From the NCBI GenBank assembly GCA_041686855.1, contig JAWLDA010000012.1, forward strand, positions 67,662 to 131,661: a stretch of DNA of 64,000 bases. The letters run 5' to 3'. This DNA is from JAWLDA01 sp041686855. GTDB taxonomy: Bacteria; Bacillota; Limnochordia; DTU080; RSA5. The notes under the pieces were generated by a model. It was not told the DNA's origin, made no database searches, and worked only from the letters and a program-made list of their open reading frames with translations. Every line of letters begins with the position of its first letter. Within the stretch, counting starts at the first letter, position 1. A program made the position numbers and the translations under genes. This document shows, in pieces, positions 54,605-62,992 of this stretch.

Positions 54605-55528
54605 TTAGATCTTGCCGGAGATGATCGGCAGATCGGTCCGGTTGCCCCACTCGGACCACGAGCCCTCGTAGGGGCGGACGTTTTGATACCCGAGGAGACG
54701 CAGCGTGAAGTAGGTGTGCGCGCCCCGTACATTGGTTTGGCAGAACGGGATGATCTCCTCGTTGGGATCGGCGCCCAGACCCGAGTACATGGCGAAGAGT
54801 TCGTCGGCGCTCTTAAAGGTGCCTTCTGCGGTCACGTTGTTGGTCCACTCGAGGTGAACGGAGCCCGGGATGGTACCGCCGCGTGCCGCACGCACCTCTT
54901 CACCCGTGAACTCGGACTCCCGCCGCGTATCAATGATGACGGCATCGTCACTGCCTAGTTTCTCGGCAATGTACTCGGCTGTGGCAATGCGATCCTCGAT
55001 CAGCGTGGCGACGAAATTGCCCGGCTGGACTGTGGGAACCTCTCGGGAGATGGGCTGGCGCGCTTGGGTCCATGCGGAGAAGCCGCCGTTGAGGAGGCGT
55101 ACCTTATCAAAGTGGCCGTACAGCTCGAGCGCGTAAAAGAGGCGGGCCGCAGAGATGCCGTTGGATTGGTCGTATGCGACAACCGTGGTGTCTTGGTCGA
55201 CTCCGAGGCTGCGAATCAAGGCTTGAAATTCCTCGGTTTCGAGCAGCCAGCCGCCGATCTCGGCATCGGGATTGTTGAGACGGCCGGAGCCGGGAATATT
55301 GACGGCTCCGGGGATGTGGGCCCGTTGGTAATCGGCCGCGGAGCGCAGGTCGATGATACGAACATTCTCGGCGTCGAGGTTGGCCGCCAACCACTCGGGC
55401 TCGGCGATCAGGTGCGCGTTGGGGTACGCTTGGGCCGATGCGAGCGCGCCGCCGGCCAACAAGGCGACCGTTAGTGCGAGGGCGGCGATCCAGATCGATC
55501 GGTTCACTCGGTGAGTCATGTCAATCAC
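54605..55528 (-). CDS. secreted thiosulfate/mercaptopyruvate sulfurtransferase
   Basis: 307 residues. A signal peptide (SIWIAALALTVALLAGGALA) exports a two-domain rhodanese. The first domain has Asp at the Cys position (TTVVAYDQSNGISA), the second has the active Cys near residue 263 in IIPFCQTNVRGAH followed by YEGSWSEWG. It would work outside the cytoplasmic membrane on thiosulfate or polysulfide and feed the YeeE transporter. It is the first gene of the four-gene operon; the promoter should lie in 55529-55600. Confidence 0.92.
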   Translation of the reverse strand: MIDMTHRVNRSIWIAALALTVALLAGGALASAQAYPNAHLIAEPEWLAANLDAENVRIIDLRSAADYQRAHIPGAVNIPGSGRLNNPDAEIGGWLLETEEFQALIRSLGVDQDTTVVAYDQSNGISAARLFYALELYGHFDKVRLLNGGFSAWTQARQPISREVPTVQPGNFVATLIEDRIATAEYIAEKLGSDDAVIIDTRRESEFTGEEVRAARGGTIPGSVHLEWTNNVTAEGTFKSADELFAMYSGLGADPNEEIIPFCQTNVRGAHTYFTLRLLGYQNVRPYEGSWSEWGNRTDLPIISGKI

Positions 55529-55814
55529 TCCTCTGGTTAATTCCTGTAATTCCGGTAGGGGATAGGGACTTTGGCATGATTATAGAGTAATCCCATGGGT
55601 TTGTAAAGATTTGTGTTAGCGCCTTTGATCTACGTCTTTACGGGAACCCCCCTGCTTGAAGAGGGCCAGACCAAAAGTCCCATCAGCATGAGAAAAAGTT
55701 CCTACAATTAGAAAGGTGGACACAAGGATGGAAGAGAAAGGTCAAACCTGCTGCAGTATCCGTCAACGTGACGGATAGATGACGAACGTGACCACTACAA
55801 TGGGAGGAATTGGG

Positions 55815-58800
55815 ATGCGGGGGGTACCAAAGTCGAGTGTAGCCGTGCTACTTGCGGTGACGCTCGCGCTCTTGGTCTGTTCAGTTGGCGCCGCCGCGCC
55901 ACTTCGATTACAGGCAGAGAGTGGCATCAACTTAAACGAGCCCAAATTGGCACTGACGAAGTTTGCCGGACTCTTTGTACGGGATTTCGTCACCCAAGCG
56001 AACGAGGATCTCCTTCAGATAACGGTGGAGAATCCCAACGAGTCCTCTGTGAATGGACGCTTCCGGCTGGAGCTCCTATTCGGCGGAAGGCAGCTTGGAT
56101 TCGTTGAGACGTATCCGGTGCCGTTACCGCCTGGAGAGTCGGTGTGGAATTTACGGACCGGCGGCATCGACAATGAGCTTATCGTCGATGTGATCAACCA
56201 CGTGGAAAACGAGTTGTCGGGCGAAGAGATCGCACACGAAATCAAGAACGCCTTCGACTGGGGCAGCATCACGGAATGGAAGTTGAGCAACTGGTGGGGT
56301 GATGAACCCTGGTTTAAAGAGCACATCCTCGATTGGGATAACATTGGGGATCTGGATGAGACCGGAATTCTCGATCTGATCGAGCAGGTGCGTGCCTTGC
56401 AATTCCCTGCGGGGGGCTACACGCTGGTTGTCTCGCTCCGGTTTACGGATCCCGACTCCGGGACGACTGTTGAGCGCGAATCACGCCTCGCATGGCAGGT
56501 GACCAATCCGGAGCCTGTCTCGATTGTTTACCCCGATGACCAGGCCTTGGGGTACCCCGTGGACGGGATCGATCCGGATGAGCTCGAGTTCACCTGGATG
56601 ATGCCGGAGCTCCCCGGAGGTTTTGGCGTTAACTCCGTACTCAGTATCCGCGATAGCGTGACGGGCCGGACTGAGACGGTCGACATTCTTCACAGCGATT
56701 TCGATTTCAATGGGGAGTTCACGTATGGTGACGATCCCGGCGAGATCCTCCCTGAGTTGCTGACGGGGCGCCGCTACACCTGGAGCGTGGATGTGAGAGG
56801 CACGCTCTCCAAGCGCACCATCGGTGGCGTGGTCCCCTCAGCGTCGTTTTGGATGGTCAACGAGGCGCCGACGGTCGAGATTACTCCGAGTGCGCTCAAT
56901 TTCATTGCTGGTGATCGATTGACCGTCAACGCGACCTACTCCGATGACGGCGACTTGACCAACAGCTTGGCCGTTCGCTGGTTTGTCAACGATGAGTTGG
57001 TCGCCAGCGGCGTCAATCGCATCAACTATACATTCCCTGCAGACCTTGAGAGCGACACTGAGTATGTCGTCCGCCTCGAGGTGACCGACAGCTTCGGCGC
57101 AGTCGGTGAGGCCGAAGTGACGGCGTTCGTCGCCGCAAACCAGCCGCCGGTCCTCTCGATCGTCGCTCCCGAGGACGGAGGTGTGTACCGACTTGGGGAT
57201 GTCATCTCCTTTGAAGCCGGCGCTGTCTCGGACCCCGAGGGAGAAGGGTTGCGCAGAGTCGAGTGGTATGTCACGGCAGCCAATGCTGAGGCCGATGGAC
57301 GTCGGATCGGCGCTGGCGAGTCCCTTGATTTCCGCTTGGGTAACCCCGGCGAGCGCAAGGTGACGCTGTTGGCCGAAGACGTGCGTGGCGCGATTTCCCG
57401 CGAGACGGTTGTGATCACGGTCGCTGCCAACCAGGCGCCGGACGTGACGATCACCTCTCCCGAGGACGGCCGCTACGAGATTGGTACCGAGCTCGAACTC
57501 GATGCGACGGTGACGGATGACTTCGATCCGGTCGGCTCCGACTTCAATCTACGCTTTGAAGTGAACGGTGAGCTGGTCGAAGGCACCAGTATCACGCTCG
57601 ACCGAGTCGGAGCGTACCGGATTCGGGCGCTTGCTACCGATTCCAACGGCGCTGTTGGCTCGGCGCAAGTAGTGGTGCAGGCTGTCTCCGAACAGGCGGC
57701 ACAGGCTCCGCAGAACGAGTCGCCCACGGTGACGCTCTCAGATGTTCCGTCCGAGCTGCGCCTCGGACAATCGGTCGTGTTGAGCGCGACCGCCTCCGAT
57801 TCCGACGGCGAGATTGATCGAATTGAGTGGTTGATCAACGGCCGTCCTGCACCTGCAGGGTTGGTTTCAGGGGACAGGTCCGAACTCGACCTCAGCGGAC
57901 TTGGTGTCGGCAACCACAACATCATCGTGACGGCGATCGACAATATCGGCGCTGTTGGCAGTGCGAGCGTCAATGTGACCGTCGTGCGCAACCAGGCCCC
58001 AACCTTTACCATCTCCGGTTTGGCGCCCCGTTACGTTGTCGGCGATACTGTGGAGCTCTCCTTTGAGGTGAGCGATCCGGACGGCGACGAGATAGACGGG
58101 GAAGCCACCTGGCGTGTAGTGGGACCGGGAGGCGTTGAGGTTGCATCCGGATCCGGCAACGGCGGCAACGTGTCGTTTGTCGTAGGGAGTGCCGGCAGCC
58201 ACAGCGTTGCACTCCGTGCGGTCGACTCACTCGGTCTGGCGGGCACACGTTCCGCCTCCTTTACGGTCGCGGAGAATAGCGTCCCCAACGTGAGGATCCA
58301 GAGCCCCACTTCGGGCACGGTCGTCACTCAAGGTGAGAGCGTCCTCTTCTCCGTGCGAATCAGTGACGCAGATAACGACGAAATCACCGGGGTGCTCGTG
58401 AACGGTGAGGCGTTGGGCGAGTTCAGTCAGGAGGGCGACGTCGTAGCGTTTGCACGGGCCCTCGACAACCTCGGCCCGAACTCGGTCATCGTCAGTGCTA
58501 CGGACGCCCGCGGTGGTGTCGGAAGCGCTTCTGTGGCGCTGATTGCAGTCGCTGCCGAGCTCGAGACAGGCGTTGAAAACACGCCGCCGTCCGTTACCCT
58601 CTCCGGACCGAGCGACGTCAACGTGCCGTTTGGAGTGGTTCAGAGCTTTCAAGCGGTGGTTACGGATCCCGACACGGAGCGTGACGAGTCGCCCGATCAG
58701 GTCTCCGTCGCTTGGCTGGTGAACGGTGAAGCGGTCGGTTTGACGACTGAGGCTCCGTACGTACTGGAGCACGCATTCACTCAGGAAGGTGAGAACACCG

Positions 58801-59714
58801 TCGAGGCGGTTGCCGTCGACCAACGCGGCGCCACGACACGTGCGGCCGTGGCTCTCACCGTCGACGCGAACCTGCCTCCGACAATCTCGATTACGACCCC
58901 AGCCCCACAGGCTGAGCTGCCGTACGACGAACCGGTCGAACTCGCAGCAACTGTCACGGATCCTGAGGGCCACGTCACCCAAGTCACCTGGTTGTTGGGG
59001 GGCACGCCGATCGCTTCCGGCGCCCAGACGACGGGAGCCATTACGCTCCCAGGAGCACAACGGCTCACAGCTCGTGTCACGGATGCCTACGGCGCGACGA
59101 ATGAAGCGTCGGTGCAGGTGAATGTCGCTGCCCCCGAGGGCGAGACGCTTCCCCCGGTGATCGTGGAGCCGCAAGAGAACCAGATCGTGATCGCCGACAC
59201 GGATCTGACCTTCGCCGCGGCGAACGTTCCTGCCGATGCAACTGTCGTGTGGCGCTCTTCGGTGACGGGAGAAATCGCCGGAGAACTCATCACATCGGAA
59301 GACGGTATCATGCAGCTGCTGGCCAACCTCGAGGAGGGCGAGCACGTCGTGGCACTCCTGGTCGACGGAGTACAGCGTGATCAAGTGACGGTGTTCGCGG
59401 TGGGTGTCGAAGCACAGAGTGTGGCACCCCAAGGCGTCGGCGTTGTCCTCCTCTTTGAGGATGTCGATGGAAGCGGCATCGAGGTGCGCCGGGGCGGTGG
59501 CCAAAATACGCCACTGGTCACCACACTGAGGACTGACGACGATCTCGGCTTCGAGCTTGAGCCGGGGCAATTTATCTGGCTCGATCCCGGTGAGTCGGTG
59601 ACGATAATGTTCTACGATGCAGGCCTCGCCGAGGATGTCGTGACGGTTGAACAGCCGGCAGACGCCGCTGAGGCGTTGCGAGTGAACGTCGCTCAGCTTG
59701 CCGGAACGGAGTAA
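55815..59714 (+). CDS. giant secreted multi-Ig (PKD/cadherin-like) protein
   Basis: 1299 residues. Signal peptide (SSVAVLLAVTLALLVCSVGAAA), an N-terminal unique domain of about 250 residues, then some eight to ten Ig modules starting with NxAPxxxI phrases (NQPPVLSIVAPEDG, NQAPDVTITSPEDG, NESPTVTLSDVPSE, NQAPTFTISG, NSVPNVRIQSPTSG, NTPPSVTLSGPSD, NLPPTISITTPAP). A terminal domain has FecR-like spacing. ATG 55815 follows GGGAGGA; 55779 is less likely. It lies upstream of an outer-membrane-like protein, probably as partner. Confidence 0.82.
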   Translation: MRGVPKSSVAVLLAVTLALLVCSVGAAAPLRLQAESGINLNEPKLALTKFAGLFVRDFVTQANEDLLQITVENPNESSVNGRFRLELLFGGRQLGFVETYPVPLPPGESVWNLRTGGIDNELIVDVINHVENELSGEEIAHEIKNAFDWGSITEWKLSNWWGDEPWFKEHILDWDNIGDLDETGILDLIEQVRALQFPAGGYTLVVSLRFTDPDSGTTVERESRLAWQVTNPEPVSIVYPDDQALGYPVDGIDPDELEFTWMMPELPGGFGVNSVLSIRDSVTGRTETVDILHSDFDFNGEFTYGDDPGEILPELLTGRRYTWSVDVRGTLSKRTIGGVVPSASFWMVNEAPTVEITPSALNFIAGDRLTVNATYSDDGDLTNSLAVRWFVNDELVASGVNRINYTFPADLESDTEYVVRLEVTDSFGAVGEAEVTAFVAANQPPVLSIVAPEDGGVYRLGDVISFEAGAVSDPEGEGLRRVEWYVTAANAEADGRRIGAGESLDFRLGNPGERKVTLLAEDVRGAISRETVVITVAANQAPDVTITSPEDGRYEIGTELELDATVTDDFDPVGSDFNLRFEVNGELVEGTSITLDRVGAYRIRALATDSNGAVGSAQVVVQAVSEQAAQAPQNESPTVTLSDVPSELRLGQSVVLSATASDSDGEIDRIEWLINGRPAPAGLVSGDRSELDLSGLGVGNHNIIVTAIDNIGAVGSASVNVTVVRNQAPTFTISGLAPRYVVGDTVELSFEVSDPDGDEIDGEATWRVVGPGGVEVASGSGNGGNVSFVVGSAGSHSVALRAVDSLGLAGTRSASFTVAENSVPNVRIQSPTSGTVVTQGESVLFSVRISDADNDEITGVLVNGEALGEFSQEGDVVAFARALDNLGPNSVIVSATDARGGVGSASVALIAVAAELETGVENTPPSVTLSGPSDVNVPFGVVQSFQAVVTDPDTERDESPDQVSVAWLVNGEAVGLTTEAPYVLEHAFTQEGENTVEAVAVDQRGATTRAAVALTVDANLPPTISITTPAPQAELPYDEPVELAATVTDPEGHVTQVTWLLGGTPIASGAQTTGAITLPGAQRLTARVTDAYGATNEASVQVNVAAPEGETLPPVIVEPQENQIVIADTDLTFAAANVPADATVVWRSSVTGEIAGELITSEDGIMQLLANLEEGEHVVALLVDGVQRDQVTVFAVGVEAQSVAPQGVGVVLLFEDVDGSGIEVRRGGGQNTPLVTTLRTDDDLGFELEPGQFIWLDPGESVTIMFYDAGLAEDVVTVEQPADAAEALRVNVAQLAGTE

Positions 59715-59801
59715 CGTAGGGGCTTAAGGTGATCGGGGCATGGTCGGCGTCGTTGCTCAGGCGCCGTGCCATGCCTCACCTGAGAATGGGGGGTACGTTA
59801 T

Positions 59802-62111
59802 ATGAGATCGGCAAGAATGCGTGGTCTCGTCATTTTCCTCCTAATGAGCCTCTGGCTCGTAGGAGCTGGCGTGGCCGCGGCGGCGGATGCTACGCCGCCG
59901 GTGATTGTCCATCAACCTGTAAACGAAGCTGTCTCAGACACTGCACTGGCCGTGAACGCGCGGGTAAGCGACGACGTGGGTTTGCGTCGGGTGATGCTGT
60001 ACATGCGCACGGCCGGAACGGCGAACTACTACGCCATTCCCATGCGCGTCGAGTCTGACGAGCACGTTGGTGTCATTCCGGCGAACTTTGTGACGTCGGG
60101 GACTCTCGAGTACTATATCGAAGCGATTGATACAAGCGGAAACATCGCAACTCAACCCGCCGCGGCGGCGAGCACGAACCCGTATCGTGTGAGCGTTGTC
60201 CGTGACAATACGCTGCCGGCGGTGACACTACGCGGACCGCAGGGCACGGTGGGTGACGACAACTTCCTCGTCGTCTTGGTTCTCTCTGACGAGGGGAACA
60301 ATATCGATCCCAACAGCGTGCGGGTCTCATTCAATGGTCAGGATGTGACGAGCCGTGCGCGGGTGAGCCCGCGGGCCATCACGTTCTTGGTGCAAGCCAA
60401 TGAAGTGAAGTCACTCTCCTCGCTCGACGTCCGCGTGGCCGACCGGGCAGGGAATGAGGTCTCGCAGCGCTTCCGGATCTACCAGCGTCCTCTGGTGAGC
60501 GGAGACTTCTCACTGGAGTTCGGTCAGCGCAGCGGTGCGTCGGTCTTCGACGCGGCGCTCACGTTCGCTACGTCGTGGGGACCCTTCAGTGCCAACGGTG
60601 AGATTCGCAACGACGATCCTGCCTTCACGGGAGAACCGGGGCAGCCGACGAACCGATTGACGCTCGGTTACGACAGCCGCATACTCGACGTGCAGGTTGT
60701 CGACGTGGCTACGACGCTCTCGCCGTTGACGGCCCAAGGGTACAATCACAGAGGATATAACGCGCTGCTCGATCTCGGCATCTTTGAGTCGAGCCTTGCG
60801 AGCGGTTACTCGGCCCAACTCGTGCCGGGCGAGACGTACGCTCGCCGCTTCTTGGCGACCCGTCAGGCGCTCGATCTGTGGCTGATGAAGTTCGGTCTCA
60901 ATATCGCAACGGTGATTGACCAAGAGGAGCTTGGTATCATCGTCGATCCCGAGCAGAACTACGTCCTTACGCTGGATGCCACCATGAATCGTTGGGGAAT
61001 CCAGGCTGGCGCCGAGGTAGGAGCGAGTATGTTGTTCCCCAACGCACGCGGTGATCTCTGGGGCTCATTGGACCAGCTGGCGGCGAGTGGCGCTCCCTTT
61101 GACGAGCTGGCGGATACCTTCGATCAAGTTCCAGAGGCTGTCCGCAAATACATGCCCTTGCCTCACCCGAACTACTGGATCCTCGATCCTCCGTACCTCG
61201 ACTTGGGTGCTGCCGTGAGTGTGAACGTACCGGTCGCCTCCTCGTCGCTGCAGGGCCGCTTCTTCCGCTTTGGGCCTGACTTCCGGACGGTCGCGGGCAC
61301 GGCGACGGCCGATCGCGAAGGATACAGCGCCTCCTGGACGAGCGGTCGCCTTTTTGGAGGCGCCGTTCGCCTCAACGGAGCGTACGAGAACTATCGAGAC
61401 AACGTGTACTCCCTCATGAGCATGATCGCTGATGCAGCGGAGCCCACCGATGCCGAACGTAACCGGTTTACGACGATGCAGGGTGGGGTGAACCTCCGCA
61501 CGCCGGGCCGCATCTCGATCGATCTCTCAGGGAAGCGGCAGGAGACCAACGGCGATCGCACGTTGGCGGCATTGTTGGCAGGACAGGAGAAGGTGCAAAC
61601 CGACACCGTCGCAGTGAAGGTTGGAAACATCCTCGGAAGCCTAGGTGCCTACGACGCTCGATTTGGCGGAAGCGTAACCGTTGCATCCTCTAAAGACAAG
61701 GTCGACAGTAGCAACGACAAGAGGACAACGACGCTCAAGGGGACGTCGACCTTTGCCAACGGTCCGTGGACCTACGGGCTAGGGCTCACCTCTAAGCAGG
61801 AGGTTGACGCGACTGGAGCTGCGGTCAACTCACCGGCGGTTGATCTGAGCGCTGCGTGGACCCAGCGCAACGTGGCGATGCTCGGAAGGAGCATGGATCG
61901 CGTGCGGGCCGAGGGCCGCTCCAGCTTCGGCGTCTCGAACGGGGCCGCTGTAGACACGCAAAGCTCCACGCATACCGTGCGAGTGATGATCGATCCGACG
62001 GCGACTACCCGGTGGACCCTGCAAATGCAGGTGCGCAACAGTGCCGACCAGATCGCCAATACCACGGCCACCGAAACCATCGCTCTGGCCGGGTACGTGA
62101 TGCGGTTTTAG
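59802..62111 (+). CDS. outer-membrane barrel protein with N-terminal Ig-like domain
   Basis: 769 residues. A signal peptide (GLVIFLLMSLWLVGAGVAAA), then two Ig-like modules (TPPVIVHQPVNEAVSD, then NTLPAVTLRGPQGTVGD), then from about residue 230 a long stretch of alternating residues typical of beta strands (FSANGEIRND, YSASWTSGRLFGGAVRLNGAYE, YGLGLTSKQEV). The last residue is Phe in YVMRF, an outer-membrane assembly sign. It starts 87 bp after the giant Ig protein. Function unknown; surface complex or secretion pore are open ideas. Confidence 0.72.
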   Translation: MRSARMRGLVIFLLMSLWLVGAGVAAAADATPPVIVHQPVNEAVSDTALAVNARVSDDVGLRRVMLYMRTAGTANYYAIPMRVESDEHVGVIPANFVTSGTLEYYIEAIDTSGNIATQPAAAASTNPYRVSVVRDNTLPAVTLRGPQGTVGDDNFLVVLVLSDEGNNIDPNSVRVSFNGQDVTSRARVSPRAITFLVQANEVKSLSSLDVRVADRAGNEVSQRFRIYQRPLVSGDFSLEFGQRSGASVFDAALTFATSWGPFSANGEIRNDDPAFTGEPGQPTNRLTLGYDSRILDVQVVDVATTLSPLTAQGYNHRGYNALLDLGIFESSLASGYSAQLVPGETYARRFLATRQALDLWLMKFGLNIATVIDQEELGIIVDPEQNYVLTLDATMNRWGIQAGAEVGASMLFPNARGDLWGSLDQLAASGAPFDELADTFDQVPEAVRKYMPLPHPNYWILDPPYLDLGAAVSVNVPVASSSLQGRFFRFGPDFRTVAGTATADREGYSASWTSGRLFGGAVRLNGAYENYRDNVYSLMSMIADAAEPTDAERNRFTTMQGGVNLRTPGRISIDLSGKRQETNGDRTLAALLAGQEKVQTDTVAVKVGNILGSLGAYDARFGGSVTVASSKDKVDSSNDKRTTTLKGTSTFANGPWTYGLGLTSKQEVDATGAAVNSPAVDLSAAWTQRNVAMLGRSMDRVRAEGRSSFGVSNGAAVDTQSSTHTVRVMIDPTATTRWTLQMQVRNSADQIANTTATETIALAGYVMRF

Positions 62112-62400
62112 GTGCAACGAAGGTAAGGGTCGTCGGCGCGGATGGTTAGCATGGTTAGGCGTGGATCGTGGCGCCGACGACCCTTTGAGCGGACCGTGGC
62201 GTGGATGGAGATGTCGACCGTTGGCGCCACGGTTCACGTAGAGCGATGACGGAGACTAAGGAGCCGACCGTTTGAGCGGACCGTGGCGGAGGCGCGATGT
62301 CGCTCTCGCAGGGCGTACGCGCAGACCGAGGGTCCCGCCGGTGGCGTGGACGGTAAGCGCAGTATCGCCAACCGCTGGCAGAGATCGTGTGCACAGACCG

Positions 62401-62575
62401 AAAGCGCAGGCTGAAGGCGCAGGCTGAAGGCGCAGGTTGAGAGCGCAGGCTGAAGGCGCAGGCTGAAGGCGCAGGTTGAGAGCGCAGGCTGAAGGCGCAT
62501 GCTGGAGCGCAGGCTGAAGACGCATGCTGGAGCGCAGGCTGAAGACGCATGCCTAAAGCGCATACCCGAGGCGCG
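62401..62575. repeat. 12-bp-type repeats GCAGGCTGAAGG
   Basis: Repeated GCAGGCTGAAGGC and GCAGGTTGAGAGC words, then GCATGCTGGAGC and GCAGGCTGAAGAC variants, in blocks of 12-13 bp that themselves recur as larger units of about 39 bp. Another local microsatellite expansion. Confidence 0.85.
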
Positions 62576-62711
62576 TACCGAAGCCTCGGCAGATAGTCCG
62601 CGGTGACTGTGCTCGCCGCCGACCGGTCCGGTCGGCTGAATAGTGTCGTTACAGCTTATCGTGACTGATGAACGCGACATAAAACGAGACTAATAGAAGA
62701 GACTAACAATA

Positions 62712-62771
62712 GAAAGCCCTTGATGGACGTTTGATAGATATGCGTCCGTCGGGGGCTTTCGTTTTCTTTTT
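62712..62771 (+). terminator. strong intrinsic terminator
   Basis: GAAAGCCCTTGATGGACG (62712-62729) pairs over 18 bp, allowing G-U, with CGTCCGTCGGGGGCTTTC (62743-62760). GTTTTCTTTTT follows. It lies 600 bp downstream of the barrel gene, so either that transcript has a long 3' region or an unannotated RNA is transcribed between them. Confidence 0.85.
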
Positions 62772-62992
62772 GAGGTCCGCTCTGCTTGAATTCATTTACA
62801 CAAATTTTGCTTGGGCAGGAGCGGCGATCGGTGACATCAGAACTGGGCGCAAAAGATTCGAATTGGTTTCTTTTACCCCAGCGCTCTGAACCGAGGGGCC
62901 AATAGGTTTTTTGCGCCGCTCCCATCAGGCGTTACCTCGTTGCAGCGGGGGGAACAAGAACAGCGCCAAGGGACAAAAACATTGCGAAATTG

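Larger units (their letters stand above)
62112..62992. other. gene-poor, repeat-rich spacer
   Basis: 881 bp between the barrel gene and array A3. It contains the GCAGGCTGAAGGC repeats, a strong terminator and no convincing gene. Frames on the minus strand are repeat-derived (Ala-Cys-Phe-Ser-Leu-Arg periodic peptides). Confidence 0.6.
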
